From assembly GCF_002797855.1 (NCBI RefSeq), contig NZ_PGFB01000005.1:414162-478161 (forward strand): a stretch of DNA of 64,000 nt. Reading direction: 5' to 3'. The notes beneath the pieces were generated by a model, which searched no databases, was not told the origin of the DNA, and was given only the letters and a program-made list of their open reading frames with translations. The stretch comes from Compostimonas suwonensis. Its GTDB lineage: Bacteria > Actinomycetota > Actinomycetes > Actinomycetales > Microbacteriaceae. Of the stretch, positions 1 to 8,990 are shown in pieces; position 1 is the first letter of the stretch; each line of letters starts with the position of its first letter. The position numbers were made by a program, and so were the translations under genes.

Positions 1-1
1 C

Positions 2-529
2 GCCCGCGCCCACGAAGGCCAGCGCATCCTCATCCACGCCGGTGGAGGGGGCGTCGGGCATTTCGCCGTTCAGTTCGCCGCCTACTTCGGCGCCCACGTC
101 ATCGCGACCGGCTCGAGCCGCAACGTCGGCTGGCTGCACGAGCTCGGGGCCGCGCAGACCGTCGACTACACGACCACGCGGTTCGAGGATGCCGTGAGCG
201 AGGTCGACGTCGTGATCGACCTCATCGGCAACGTGCACGACGACACCGGCTCCCGCTCGCTCACCGTGCTGCGGCCGGGCGGGCTCATCATCAACGCGCC
301 CACGGGCAGCTGGCCGGGTTTCGCCGAGGCCGCCGCCGCCGCCGGGGTCCGCGGCACCGGCTACAAGGTGGCGCCCGACGGCACCACCCTCGCCGTCATC
401 TCCCGCCTGCTCGAGTCGGGCGACGTGCGCGTCTTCGTCGACCAGGTCTTCGAGCTCACGGATGCCGCGGCCGCCCATCGCGCGCTCGAGGAGGGCCACA
501 CCCGCGGCAAGATCGTGCTGACCCTGTGA
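2..529 (+). CDS. Zinc-type alcohol dehydrogenase/quinone reductase family (MDR) oxidoreductase, 3' part
   Basis: This is the C-terminal 175 residues of a medium-chain dehydrogenase/reductase; the start lies left of the window. The visible part opens in the NADP-binding Rossmann fold, with the glycine motif AGGGGVG near residues 13-19 and the usual 'GA..V.DY' helix near residue 55. It ends with the typical C-terminal tail in which the cofactor domain returns to the catalytic domain (ending GKIVLTL). Family members reduce quinones or enones with NADPH; the substrate cannot be told from this fragment. It is not coupled to the next gene (54-bp gap). Confidence 0.8.
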   Translation, partial: ARAHEGQRILIHAGGGGVGHFAVQFAAYFGAHVIATGSSRNVGWLHELGAAQTVDYTTTRFEDAVSEVDVVIDLIGNVHDDTGSRSLTVLRPGGLIINAPTGSWPGFAEAAAAAGVRGTGYKVAPDGTTLAVISRLLESGDVRVFVDQVFELTDAAAAHRALEEGHTRGKIVLTL

Positions 530-571
530 GCGGGCGACGGGAACCGGGTCACGGCGGCCCGGCCGCGCAAA

Positions 572-584
572 TAGCATGGATGCA
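572..584 (+). promoter_or_regulatory. Candidate -10 box of a leaderless promoter
   Basis: TAGCAT at 572-577 lies six bases before the ATG at 584 and no Shine-Dalgarno sequence precedes that ATG. This is the spacing expected when transcription begins at the start codon, which is common in actinobacteria. No convincing -35 box is seen. Confidence 0.45.
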
Positions 585-1087
585 TGACTGACGCCGTGAC
601 ATCCGCCGAGACACCGGCCCGCGAGATCCTCGCCTGGGACGACTTCGCCACCGCCTCGCGCGACCTCGCCCGCACGGTGCTCGCGAGCGGCTTCGCGCCC
701 GACGTCGTGATCGCCATCGCCCGCGGGGGCCTGCTGCTCGCGGGGGCGATCTCCTACGCTCTCGGCACGAAGAACTGCGGCAGCATCAACGTCGAGTTCT
801 ACACCGGGGTCGACGAACGCCTGCCCGAGCCCGTGCTCTCGGCGCCGATGCTCGACGCCCCGGCGCTCGCAGGCAAGCGCGTGCTCATCGTCGACGATGT
901 CTCCGATTCCGGCGAGACCCTCGCCCTCGTCGTGCGCCTGCTGCGCGAGAGCGCCGACGAGGTGCGCACGGCGACGCTGTACACGAAGCCGCGCACGATC
1001 CTCGTTCCCGACTTCACCTGGCGCACGACCGACCGCTGGATCGTCTTCCCCTGGTCGGCTCAGCCGCCCGTCTCGGCGGGCGGCTGA
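584..1087 (+). CDS. Phosphoribosyltransferase (xanthine/guanine-type fold)
   Basis: A 167-residue type I phosphoribosyltransferase. The PRPP-binding motif VLIVDDVSDSGET lies at residues 100-112 and a substrate-loop segment AIARGGLLLAG at about 44-54. Such enzymes attach a purine base (hypoxanthine, guanine or xanthine) to PRPP in the cytoplasm for purine salvage. The short length and the hydrophobic residues before the PRPP loop resemble the small 'phosphoribosyltransferase' proteins near xanthine phosphoribosyltransferases, but the base is not determined by what is visible. The ATG is probably used directly as a leaderless start. It is convergent with the next gene; 86 bp containing a 3 x 16-bp repeat separate them. 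Confidence 0.8.
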   Translation: MTDAVTSAETPAREILAWDDFATASRDLARTVLASGFAPDVVIAIARGGLLLAGAISYALGTKNCGSINVEFYTGVDERLPEPVLSAPMLDAPALAGKRVLIVDDVSDSGETLALVVRLLRESADEVRTATLYTKPRTILVPDFTWRTTDRWIVFPWSAQPPVSAGG

Positions 1088-1118
1088 GCGCGGCGCTCAC
1101 GCCTCCGGCTCAGCCACG

Positions 1119-1166
1119 CCTCCCGTCCAGCGCGCCCCCCGTCCAGCGCGCCTCCCGTCCAGCGCG
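1119..1166. repeat. Three tandem 16-bp repeats between convergent genes
   Basis: The unit CCTCCCGTCCAGCGCG occurs at 1119-1134, 1135-1150 (one change) and 1151-1166. It fills most of the 86-bp gap between the phosphoribosyltransferase gene and the convergent membrane-protein gene. It has no obvious hairpin. It may be a slippage product. Confidence 0.75.
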
Positions 1167-1173
1167 CCTCGGC

Positions 1174-1875
1174 TCAGCGTTTCGCGGCGACCGGGCGCTT
1201 GGGCGTCGGGTGCCCCTTGCCGGCCGGGCGGCCCGCAGCCGCAGCGCGTTTGGCGCTCCGGGGGTTCGCCGCGACGGCCCGCTCCGCCGCCTCGCGCGCG
1301 GCGGTGCGACGGCGTACGACCATCACGACGACGACGCTGCCCAGCGCGACCACGACGGCGGCGATGCCGATCCACAGCCAGCCCGTGAAGCCGGTGCGAC
1401 CGGGGGCGGCGGGCGCGGCGGCGTCGACCGGGTCGGCTGACCCCGCGGCATCCTCACCGGCTGCAGGAGGCGCCGGCGGAGGGGCGACGTCGATCCCCAC
1501 GGTGGATGTCGCGGCGACCGGCACGGTCGACGCGACGGTCACACTCCAGCTGCCCTCGGTGAGGATGGGCTCCTCGGTCGTGTAGAGACCGATGCCCTCG
1601 TCGGACAGCACGAGGGGAACGGGGCCCACGGTCGTGCCCTCCTTCGAGACGGCCGTCGCGATGGGCACGAGCTCGGCGGAGTCGACGGCGTGCCCGTCTT
1701 TGATGTACTGCGCGTTCACCACGAGGCCGCCGACGCCGTCGCCCGCGATGCGGAACTCGATGGGGCCGCTGTGCGCAGCGGCCGGCGAGGCGACGGCCAG
1801 GACGGCGCCCAGCGCGAGTCCGATCGTGACCGCGAAGGCGGCGAAAGCGCGGGCGACCGCGGAACGTGCTGGCAC
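1174..1875 (-). CDS. Secreted, membrane-anchored CopC-like protein
   Basis: A 233-residue protein with a signal peptide (hydrophobic residues about 10-32, cleavage after an AAA site) so that the mature chain would begin HSGP. An all-beta extracellular domain of about 110 residues follows, then a Pro/Ala-rich linker, one transmembrane helix at about 165-187, and an Arg/Lys/Ala-rich cytoplasmic tail. The layout resembles actinobacterial CopC/YtkA-like membrane proteins, where an N-terminal histidine helps bind copper, but no metal motif beyond that histidine is clear. The start is GTG at 1875, with AGGAGG six bases upstream. Function is unproven. Confidence 0.6.
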   Translation of the reverse strand: MPARSAVARAFAAFAVTIGLALGAVLAVASPAAAHSGPIEFRIAGDGVGGLVVNAQYIKDGHAVDSAELVPIATAVSKEGTTVGPVPLVLSDEGIGLYTTEEPILTEGSWSVTVASTVPVAATSTVGIDVAPPPAPPAAGEDAAGSADPVDAAAPAAPGRTGFTGWLWIGIAAVVVALGSVVVVMVVRRRTAAREAAERAVAANPRSAKRAAAAGRPAGKGHPTPKRPVAAKR

Positions 1876-1920
1876 GTGATCCTCCTCAGGGGCGACCGTC
1901 GTTGGTCATCCTCTTGAGCG

Positions 1921-1950
1921 ATACTACGAGGCAGTTTTGTTGAGAGTCAA
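1921..1950 (-). promoter_or_regulatory. Sigma70-type promoter of the CopC-like gene
   Basis: On the minus strand TTGACT (1950-1945) and TAGTAT (1926-1921) are separated by 18 bp. The inferred transcription start near 1914 leaves a leader of about 40 nt before the GTG at 1875, which includes the AGGAGG ribosome site. Confidence 0.55.
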
Positions 1951-2006
1951 TTCATATGGATGCACGATGCCGCCGAACTGGCCGAAGCCGTGCATTCCCT
2001 GAAGAT

Positions 2007-2543
2007 TCAGTGAACGAGCGCCCGCTCCATCACGTGGTCGTCGTGCAGTTCGGGCCCGAGTTGGAAGGTTTTGCTGCCCACGACGGCAAATCCGCTCTTC
2101 TCGTAGAAACGGATCGCCTTCGCGTTCTGCTTGTTGACACCGAGCCACACACCGGCCGCTCCGCGCTCGGTCGCAGCGGCGAGCGTCTCGCTCATGAGCG
2201 GTGCCGCGATCCCGGCCCCGTGGTGCCGGGCGTGCACGTAGACCTTGCTGAGCTCGACGGTGGGCCGCAGGCTCAGCACGCTGTCGATGTCGGCGTGCGG
2301 GTCGGCGAAGACGAGCATCGTGTAGCCGCTGGCCTCGCCGCCGACATCCGCGAGCAGAACGCAGCGGCCCGCGTCGGCCAGGTACTCCTCGAAGCGGGCG
2401 GCCGAGAGGTTCTGCGCGATGAACTGCTCGATCGCCTCCGCAGCTGTTCCGGGCGGGCAGGCGAGGGCGAAGGTCACCGCGGCGAGCGCCGCGACGCGTT
2501 CGGCATCCGCGGGGGTCGCGACGGAGATGGTCGGGCTCGTCAT
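2007..2543 (-). CDS. GNAT family N-acetyltransferase
   Basis: A 178-residue GNAT acetyltransferase. The acetyl-CoA motif A is visible around residues 98-117 (VYVHARHHGAGIAAPL) and motif B around 138-152 (NAKAIRFYEKSGF). Such proteins transfer an acetyl group from acetyl-CoA to an amine on a small molecule or protein; the acceptor is unknown. The start at 2543 was chosen over a longer in-frame start at 2636 because GGAG lies four bases upstream and the extra 31 residues are Arg/Pro-rich and atypical. It is divergent from the histidine kinase at 2725. Confidence 0.85.
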   Translation of the reverse strand: MTSPTISVATPADAERVAALAAVTFALACPPGTAAEAIEQFIAQNLSAARFEEYLADAGRCVLLADVGGEASGYTMLVFADPHADIDSVLSLRPTVELSKVYVHARHHGAGIAAPLMSETLAAATERGAAGVWLGVNKQNAKAIRFYEKSGFAVVGSKTFQLGPELHDDHVMERALVH

Positions 2544-2724
2544 GACTCCAGGATACCGAGAGCGGGGGCCGGATCGAGGCGCCCGACGAGCCGGATGCGC
2601 TCCAATCGGCCCGCTGAGCCTCTCAGGGCCGAACACCCCTCAGCACCGCTCAGGACCGCTCGAAGCCGCTCCTCTAGAGTGGACAGCCGGGGCGGGCACG
2701 ACCCCGGAAAGGTAGGACGGCCGG

Positions 2725-4146
2725 ATGGCGAGACGGGCACGAGCGAAGCCGGAGCGGGTGAGACCGGCGCGCGACGAGCCCCTGCGTGCCGAGAAGCCCG
2801 CGCGGACGACCCCGGCACCCACGAAGCCCGCGCGAGCCCGGAAGCCGCGAGGCCGCCTGCGCCGCTGGTTCCGCACCAACCGCCGGGTGCTGCTCGCGGG
2901 CCTCGTGGTGCTCGGCGCGATCGTGCTGCTCACCGTCGAGGCCCCGCTCGCCACGAGCGTCTACGGCGTTCCCGCCTACGCGGCCATCGCCCTCTCGCTC
3001 CTGCACACCGGCGCCCTGCCCCTCGCGCTCTGGCGTCCGAGGCTCGCCGCGGCCGTCGGCACCCTCGCCGCCCTCGCCCTGATCCTCCTCGGCACGGGCG
3101 CTGCGAGCGCCCCCTGGCCCTGGCCGGTCGCATCGATGATCGTGCAGACCGCGCTCATCGTGATCCTCGGCCTGCGCGCGCCCTGGCTCGCCGCCGTCGT
3201 CACCTGGCTCGCGGGCGTCGCCGTCGCGGGCGTCATCGCGAACCTGCTGCCCGGGGGCGCCGACCCGGGCGCCGTCCTCGCCGACGTCGTCGTCTTCACC
3301 GCCGTCACGGGCGCTGCGCTCGGTGTCGGAATCACCTTGCGTCTGCGGCAGAACATCCGCGCCCAACTCGTGCAGGAGCAGGAGCTCACCGCCGAGGAGC
3401 ACGCCAAACGCCTCCTCGCCGAGGAGAAGACCCGCATCGCCCGCGAGCTCCACGACGTCATCGCCCACAGCATGTCGATGATCAACGTGCAGGCCTCGAC
3501 GGCGGTGTACCGGCATCCCTCGGTCGATCCCGTGCTCGCCGCCGAATTCGACGACATCGCCGCGTCGTCGCGGCAGGCCCTGGCCGAGATGCGCGGGCTG
3601 CTGAACGTGCTGCGCGACGCCGAGTCGGCCGCGGAGCTCGCCCCGCAGCCCCGGCTCTCCGACATCCCGGGTCTCGTCGAGCGGGCCGAGCGCGCGGGAG
3701 TCACAGCGACCCTCGACTGGTCGGGCGAGCGAGACGACGAGGGGGTGAGCGAGGTCTCGGCCCTCACCGCCTACCGCATCGTGCAGGAGGCGCTCAGCAA
3801 CGTCATCCGTCACGCTCCGGGGGCGGATGTCGCGATCCGCTGCGTTCGCGACGCGCACGACCTCAGCGTCTCGGTCTCGAACTCCGCACCGCCGCGGGGC
3901 GTCGGAACCGGCGCCGGGGCAGGGCCGATCGCGCCCGCGCCGGCCCGCACCGGCCACGGCCTGCGCGGCATGCGCGAACGCGCCGCAAGCGTGGGAGGCA
4001 CCGTGAGCTACGGGCCCGCACCCGACGGAGGGTTCGAGGTGCACGCCGTCGTGCCGCTCCGGCCCGCGTCCGGCACCGCCGAGCAGCTCGGCGAGGCCGA
4101 GCAGATCCCACCACAGGAACCGACCGAGCAAGGAGCCCAGCCATGA
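2725..4146 (+). CDS. NarL-type sensor histidine kinase
   Basis: A 473-residue membrane histidine kinase. A basic Ala/Pro/Arg-rich N-terminus of about 50 residues precedes about six transmembrane helices between residues 55 and 205. The HisKA_3 dimerisation helix follows, with the phospho-acceptor in ELHDVIAH (His243), then an HATPase_c domain with N-box EALSNVIRHA and G-box GHGLRGMRERA. There is no large extracellular sensor domain, so the stimulus is likely membrane-related, as in DesK-type kinases. The stop overlaps the start of the response regulator (ATGA), so the two are translationally coupled. Confidence 0.92.
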   Translation: MARRARAKPERVRPARDEPLRAEKPARTTPAPTKPARARKPRGRLRRWFRTNRRVLLAGLVVLGAIVLLTVEAPLATSVYGVPAYAAIALSLLHTGALPLALWRPRLAAAVGTLAALALILLGTGAASAPWPWPVASMIVQTALIVILGLRAPWLAAVVTWLAGVAVAGVIANLLPGGADPGAVLADVVVFTAVTGAALGVGITLRLRQNIRAQLVQEQELTAEEHAKRLLAEEKTRIARELHDVIAHSMSMINVQASTAVYRHPSVDPVLAAEFDDIAASSRQALAEMRGLLNVLRDAESAAELAPQPRLSDIPGLVERAERAGVTATLDWSGERDDEGVSEVSALTAYRIVQEALSNVIRHAPGADVAIRCVRDAHDLSVSVSNSAPPRGVGTGAGAGPIAPAPARTGHGLRGMRERAASVGGTVSYGPAPDGGFEVHAVVPLRPASGTAEQLGEAEQIPPQEPTEQGAQP

Positions 4147-4826
4147 CGATCCGCATCGTGATCGCCGACGACCAGGCCATGGTGCGAGCGGGGTTCGCCG
4201 CCCTCCTCGACGCGCAACCCGACATGGAGGTCGTCGGCCAGGCGGCCGACGGGGCGCAGGGTGTCGAGCTCGCGCGGCGCACCTCACCCGACGTCGTGCT
4301 CATGGACGTGCGGATGCCGGTGCTCAACGGCATCGAGGCGACCCGCGAGCTGCTCGCCGCCCCCGCCGACCCGCCGCCCCGGGTGCTCATGCTCACGACC
4401 TTCGACATCGACGAGTACGTCTACGACGCGATCCGCGCCGGTGCGAGCGGCTTCCTGCTCAAAGACGCGCTGCCCGGCGACCTCATCGCCGCCGTGCGGG
4501 TGATCGCGCAGGGCGACGCCCTGCTCGCCCCGAGCGTCACGCGCAGGCTCATCGAGCAGTTCGCCCACAGCGGCGCGCCCCGCCAGACCTCCTCCGCCGC
4601 GCTCGAGCGCCTCACCGAGCGGGAGCGCGACGTGCTGCTGCTCGTCGCCCGCGGCCGGCCGAACCACGAGATCGCCACCGAGCTGTTCATCGCGGAGCAG
4701 ACAGTGAAGACCCACGTGAGCCGCATCCTGGCCAAGCTCGAGATCAGCAACCGCGCCCAGGCGGTCGTCGCGGCCTACGAGTCGGGGCTCGTCACCCCCG
4801 GGGGCTCCGCGGACCAGCCGCGCTGA
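4143..4826 (+). CDS. LuxR/NarL-family response regulator
   Basis: A 227-residue response regulator and partner of the kinase just upstream, which it overlaps by four bases. The receiver domain carries the acidic pair DD at residues 9-10, the phospho-acceptor Asp55 in VVLMDVRMP, and a Lys in FLLKDALPGD. A GerE/LuxR helix-turn-helix occupies about 155-215 (LTERERDVLLLVARG...VKTHVSRIL). It should bind promoter DNA after phosphorylation. No target is evident next to it. Its last 35 bases overlap the 3' end of the convergent acyltransferase gene. Confidence 0.92.
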   Translation: MTIRIVIADDQAMVRAGFAALLDAQPDMEVVGQAADGAQGVELARRTSPDVVLMDVRMPVLNGIEATRELLAAPADPPPRVLMLTTFDIDEYVYDAIRAGASGFLLKDALPGDLIAAVRVIAQGDALLAPSVTRRLIEQFAHSGAPRQTSSAALERLTERERDVLLLVARGRPNHEIATELFIAEQTVKTHVSRILAKLEISNRAQAVVAAYESGLVTPGGSADQPR

Positions 4827-6216
4827 GGCGGCGCGAGCGCGCACCCGCCGACAGCCACAGGGCCACCGCGAAGGCGGTGGTCGCGACGGCGGCGGAGACC
4901 ACGGTGAAGCCGCCGACGAGCACGGTCACGACCCCGGCCGTCGCGCAGACGACGCTCAACGCGGCGCGCGGTGCGGAGATCGGGCCCGCCGTGCGGCCCG
5001 TGAACGAAGCGGGGCCCCGCTCGAGACGCCCGAGCCATGCGGCGACCGGCACGAGGGCGACGAGGATCGCGCCCAGCCACAGCCTCCGCGACATCCACCA
5101 GCCGGCGCTCGTGGGCTCCGGCCACGGCGCGCCCGTCACGAGCAGCGCGGCCGCGACGAGCACGAGAACGGGCATGTGCCACAGGTACACGGTCATCGAG
5201 CGGGCGCCGATCGCATCGACCGTGCGACGCAGGATGCCGTTGCCGTCGTCGCGCATCCAGCGCTCGAGGCGCGGGGCGAGGAGGGCGAGGAGGCACAGCT
5301 GCGCGCCGCCGAGCAGCAGCAGTGCGGCGGTCGGCGGGTTCAGGTTCACGAGCATGTCGGCGGAGTAGATCCGGCTCGCCGTCAGGAAGAGCAGCACGCC
5401 GAGGCAGGCGGCCACGCCGAACCGCAGCTCACCGCGACTGCGGTTCGCGAACCAGCCGTCGGCGTACCAGAAGCCCGCCTGCTGGATCGCGAGCCACACG
5501 AAGGCGAGGTTGAGGAACCCCAGGCCGTCGACGCCCGTGCGATCGCGCAGGATGTCGACGGCGACCACGGCGACCACGAGCAGCAGCAGGGTGCGCACCG
5601 GCATCCGCTCGTGCGCGCGGGCGAGGAGGGGCACCAGTGCTGCGGCGCCCAGGTAGACGCCGAGGAACCACATCGGCTGCGCCATCCGGAAGCCCAGCTC
5701 GCCGAGCAGCTCGGACGGCACACCGGCGATCGCGGCGATCGACAGGCCCAGGCCGATCGTGCCGAAGGCGAGAAGGGCCGGGAAGACGAGACGGTCGACG
5801 CGTCCGCGCACGAACTCCGCCGCGCTCGCGCCCCGCTCTCGCATCCGGCGCCACTGGGTGAGGCCGCTGAAACCGCCGACCACGAAGAAGAGCGGCATGA
5901 TCTGCACGAGCCAGGAGACGGGCGCGAACCAGGCCCGGCCCTCGAAGGCGTTCACGATGCGCACCTCGCCCGTCTCGACCCCGATGCCGGCCATGAGGCC
6001 GTGCAGCAGCACGACGACCACGAGGCAGAAGGCCCGCACGAGGTCGATGACGCGGTCACGTTCCGCCGGGCGCGGGGCGGGGCCGCCGCGGGCTTCTGCG
6101 CCCTCCCCCGGAACGGCGCGTGCTGCCGGGACGGTGGGGTCGACCGCACGGGGGGCGGTGCGGGCATCCGGAATCGCGGGCGGAGCCGAGGGGAACGGCG
6201 GGGCGGAGAGGGTCAT
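4792..6216 (-). CDS. OafA-type membrane acyltransferase
   Basis: A 474-residue acyltransferase-3 family membrane protein with about ten hydrophobic helices after a 50-residue Pro/Ala-rich N-terminal tail. The conserved histidine of this family is His72, inside the first helix (RAFCLVVVVLLHG). Family members move acyl groups, often acetyl, onto cell-surface glycans, peptidoglycan or lipids across the membrane; the acceptor here is unknown. The 3' end overlaps that of the convergent response regulator by 35 bp (4792-4826). The ATG at 6216 is about 300 bp from rplA. Confidence 0.85.
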   Translation of the reverse strand: MTLSAPPFPSAPPAIPDARTAPRAVDPTVPAARAVPGEGAEARGGPAPRPAERDRVIDLVRAFCLVVVVLLHGLMAGIGVETGEVRIVNAFEGRAWFAPVSWLVQIMPLFFVVGGFSGLTQWRRMRERGASAAEFVRGRVDRLVFPALLAFGTIGLGLSIAAIAGVPSELLGELGFRMAQPMWFLGVYLGAAALVPLLARAHERMPVRTLLLLVVAVVAVDILRDRTGVDGLGFLNLAFVWLAIQQAGFWYADGWFANRSRGELRFGVAACLGVLLFLTASRIYSADMLVNLNPPTAALLLLGGAQLCLLALLAPRLERWMRDDGNGILRRTVDAIGARSMTVYLWHMPVLVLVAAALLVTGAPWPEPTSAGWWMSRRLWLGAILVALVPVAAWLGRLERGPASFTGRTAGPISAPRAALSVVCATAGVVTVLVGGFTVVSAAVATTAFAVALWLSAGARSRRLSAAGPRSPRG

Positions 6217-6327
6217 GCGGATGCTCCAGGGTCGAGGGGCGACGAGTCCTTCCGAGCGTAGAAAAACGGCCCCCGCTCCCGCGTCCCTCTGCGGAGCGCT
6301 CTCTCACCCCTACCCCGGTATCACCCC

Positions 6328-6410
6328 ACCCAAATGCAGGGCCCTCTCCGGTCGGAGGGCACATCGAGGGGCTGTCCGAAGGGATGCCGGAAGATCTCCT
6401 GCATTCGGGT
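6328..6410. repeat. Inverted-repeat element (family D, copy 1) in the rplA-acyltransferase gap
   Basis: The arms ACCCAAATGCAGG (6328-6340) and CCTGCATTCGGGT (6398-6410) pair at 12 of 13 positions and enclose a second, smaller hairpin at 6341-6360 (GCCCTC...GAGGGC). It lies in the 299-bp space between rplA and the acyltransferase. Apart from this element and the rplA terminator, nothing else is seen in that space. A weakly related element is at 45238-45290. Confidence 0.6.
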
Positions 6411-6454
6411 CATGCCGACACCTGCTCACACCGGCCCACACCGCCCCGCACGCA

Positions 6455-6480
6455 AAAGGGCCCGCCGAAGCGGGCCCTTT
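6455..6480 (-). terminator. Intrinsic terminator of the rplK-rplA operon
   Basis: A perfect 11-bp stem (AAAGGGCCCGC at 6455-6465 and GCGGGCCCTTT at 6470-6480) closes a 4-base loop that reads TTCG on the minus strand, and the minus strand continues into a short T run. It lies 36 bp past the rplA stop codon. Confidence 0.85.
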
Positions 6481-6515
6481 CACACACTCCAGCAGAGCCG
6501 GAGATCCAGCCGAGG

Positions 6516-7202
6516 CTAGATGGAGTTGACGTCGAGCGGGATGCCCGGGCCGAAGGTCGTCGAGACGGCGCCCTTCGTGATGTAGCGGCCCTTCGATGAC
6601 GACGGCTTGAGACGCACGACCTCGTCGAGGGCGGCCTTGATGTTCTCGTCGAGCTGCTCGGCGGTGAAGCCCGCCTTGCCGACGACGAAGTGCACGTTGG
6701 AGTGCTTGTCGACGCGGAACTCGATCTTTCCGCCCTTGATGTCGGAGACGGCCTTCGCCACATCGGGCGTCACCGTTCCGGTCTTGGGGTTCGGCATGAG
6801 GCCACGCGGGCCGAGGACCTTACCGAGACGACCGACCTTGCCCATGAGCTCGGGGGTCGAGACAGCCGAGTCGAAGGAGGTGTAGCCGCCGGCGACCTTC
6901 TCGATGAGCTCGTCGCCACCGACCTCGTCGGCGCCGGCTGCGATGGCGGCCTCGGCCGCGGGGCCCGTCGCGAACACGATGACGCGGGCGGTCTTGCCCG
7001 TGCCGTGCGGAAGGATGACGGTTCCACGAACCATCTGGTCGGCCTTGCGGGGGTCGACGCCGAGCTTGAGCGCGACCTCGACGGTCGAATCGAACTTCTT
7101 CGACCCGGTCTCCCTGGCGAGGGCGACGGCCTCGCTCGGAGTGTAGTAACGGTCGGCCTCGATCTTCTCGGCCGCTGCCAAGTATGCCTTGGACTTTGCC
7201 AT
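6516..7202 (-). CDS. rplA: 50S ribosomal protein L1
   Basis: A 228-residue L1 protein of normal length. It begins [14 protein letters not shown] and contains the family signature [14 protein letters not shown] near residues 130-143. L1 binds 23S rRNA at the L1 stalk and helps release deacylated tRNA; in many bacteria it represses its own mRNA. AGGAG stands a few bases before the ATG. It is the last gene of the secE-nusG-rplK-rplA block and is followed by a strong terminator. Confidence 0.98.
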   Translation of the reverse strand: MAKSKAYLAAAEKIEADRYYTPSEAVALARETGSKKFDSTVEVALKLGVDPRKADQMVRGTVILPHGTGKTARVIVFATGPAAEAAIAAGADEVGGDELIEKVAGGYTSFDSAVSTPELMGKVGRLGKVLGPRGLMPNPKTGTVTPDVAKAVSDIKGGKIEFRVDKHSNVHFVVGKAGFTAEQLDENIKAALDEVVRLKPSSSKGRYITKGAVSTTFGPGIPLDVNSI

Positions 7203-7304
7203 GGTGTTTCTCCTAAGTCTTACGCGGCGGATGCCGCGACTCTAAGTTGTGGTGTGTGCTGAGCCTGGCCGGCTCTCCCACAGTGGTGCCCGTCGGGGCA
7301 GGTG

Positions 7305-7736
7305 TTACGCCTCGACCGTGATTCCCATGGAGCGGGCGGTGCCGGCGATGATCTTGCTCGCAGCGTCGATGTCGTTCGCGTTGAGGTCGGACATCTTCTG
7401 CTCGGCGATCGCGCGGACCTGCTCCTGCGTGAGCTTCGCAACCTTGACGGTGTGCGGGGTTCCCGAGCCCTTGGCGACGCCGGCAGCCTTCTTGATGAGC
7501 TCCGCCGCGGGCGGGGTCTTCAGGATGAAGGTGAACGAGCGGTCCTCGTACACGGTGATCTCGACGGGGATGACGTTTCCGCGCTGGGACTCCGTCGCCG
7601 CGTTGTAGGCCTTGCAGAACTCCATGATGTTCACGCCGTGCTGACCGAGCGCCGGGCCGATGGGCGGGGCGGGGTTGGCGGCGCCGGCGTTGATCTGAAG
7701 CTTGATCAGACCAGTTACCTTCTTCTTCGGTGCCAT
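7305..7736 (-). CDS. rplK: 50S ribosomal protein L11
   Basis: A 143-residue L11 protein, full length. It starts [15 protein letters not shown], has the N-terminal proline-rich segment [15 protein letters not shown], and ends with the conserved GTARSMGI segment. L11 forms the GTPase-associated centre with 23S rRNA and is needed for RelA-type stringent signalling. A purine-rich ribosome site (AAGGAAAAGAAG) precedes the ATG. A 102-bp gap separates it from rplA and a 90-bp gap from nusG. Confidence 0.98.
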   Translation of the reverse strand: MAPKKKVTGLIKLQINAGAANPAPPIGPALGQHGVNIMEFCKAYNAATESQRGNVIPVEITVYEDRSFTFILKTPPAAELIKKAAGVAKGSGTPHTVKVAKLTQEQVRAIAEQKMSDLNANDIDAASKIIAGTARSMGITVEA

Positions 7737-7826
7737 TCTTCTTTTCCTTTTCGGTGATCGAGCCTGCCGGGATTCCCGGCGAGGTTCTCCCGCGTCCCCG
7801 GCCGTTCCGAGGTGCGGTGGTGTGTG

Positions 7827-8909
7827 TTAGAGCTTGGTGACCTGGTCGAAGCTGAGCTCGACCGGGGTCTCGCGCTCGAAGAGGGAGACGAGCACCGTGA
7901 GCTTGCCGCTCTCGGGCTTGATCTCGCTGATCGAGCCGGGCAGGCCCGCGAACGAGCCTTCCTTGATCGTGATGGTCTCGCCGACCTCGAAGTCGATCTC
8001 GGCCGGGATGACGCGGGCCGCAGCCTTCGCGCCCTTGCCGCCGGGAGCCTTCGACGCCGGGACGTCCTTGATCTCGACGAGGCTCTTGAGCATCGAGAAC
8101 GCCTCTTCGAAACGCAGGGGCGTCGGGTTGTGCGAGTTGCCGACGAAGCCGGTCACACCGGGGGTGTGGCGCACGACCGACCAGCTGTCCTCGTTGAGAT
8201 CCATGCGCACGAGCACGTAGCCGGGGATGCGCACGCGGTTGACCATCTTGCGCTGGCCGTTCTTGATCTCGACGACGTCCTCCATCGGGACCTCGACCTG
8301 GAAGATGTAGTCCTCGGCCTCGAGCGACTGCTTGCGGTTCTCGATGTTCTGCTTCACCCGACGCTCGAAACCGGCGTAGGAGTGGATGACGTACCACTTG
8401 CCCGGCAGGGAGCGCAGCTCGGTGCGGAACTCGTCGTAGGGGTCTGCCTCGGTGTCGGCATCCGCGTCGTCGGAGTCGCCCGCGTCGCCCGACGAGCCGG
8501 AACCCTCGGAGATCTCGGCCTCGAACTCGCGCTCGAACGCGTCGGCGTAGGGCTCGACCTCGGGCTCCTCGCCCGCCTCGATGGCCTCGTCGACCTCCTC
8601 CTCGTCTTCGACGGCCTCGAACGCGGCCTCGGCCTCGTCGGCGGAGTCGATGTCGAGTGCGTCGTCGATGATGGCGTCGGCCTCGGGATCCGCGGAGTTC
8701 TCGATCGCGTCGAGCGCCGCCTCCAGGCTCGCCTCGATGCCGCCGTCGTCGGTGTCCTCACCGTCGACCACGTGCACCGCCCTCACCTCGGCAGCCTCGC
8801 TCGCCTCCTCGTCGGATTCGAGCACGTTGCCGGTCTGTGCCTCGTCGTCTTCCGACGACTGCTCGGCAGCAGTCGACCAGTCGACGTCACCGCGCTTTCT
8901 CTCAGCCAC
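7827..8909 (-). CDS. nusG: Transcription termination/antitermination factor NusG with long acidic N-terminus
   Basis: A 360-residue NusG. The NGN domain starts near residue 171 ([13 protein letters not shown]) and the KOW domain ends the protein (around [16 protein letters not shown]). NusG binds RNA polymerase and couples it to Rho or the ribosome. The first 170 residues form a very acidic, Ala/Glu/Asp-rich, probably disordered extension; typical NusG is about 180 residues, and actinobacterial homologues often carry shorter acidic extensions. The start is GTG with only a weak ribosome site; two tiny ATG reading frames of three and six codons precede or overlap it. Confidence 0.96.
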   Translation of the reverse strand: MAERKRGDVDWSTAAEQSSEDDEAQTGNVLESDEEASEAAEVRAVHVVDGEDTDDGGIEASLEAALDAIENSADPEADAIIDDALDIDSADEAEAAFEAVEDEEEVDEAIEAGEEPEVEPYADAFEREFEAEISEGSGSSGDAGDSDDADADTEADPYDEFRTELRSLPGKWYVIHSYAGFERRVKQNIENRKQSLEAEDYIFQVEVPMEDVVEIKNGQRKMVNRVRIPGYVLVRMDLNEDSWSVVRHTPGVTGFVGNSHNPTPLRFEEAFSMLKSLVEIKDVPASKAPGGKGAKAAARVIPAEIDFEVGETITIKEGSFAGLPGSISEIKPESGKLTVLVSLFERETPVELSFDQVTKL

Positions 8910-8990
8910 AAAAACTCATTTCATTTCGTTGTCGTGCAAGCCATCTCATGTGGCCACTTCTCTTCGCGGCCCGCGTCGCGGGCGCACGGG

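Noticed and set aside
1956..4826. A 956-residue plus-strand open frame ending in the response regulator
   Set aside because: Everything before 4143 is an Arg-rich shadow of the GNAT gene and the kinase; only the last 227 codons are real.
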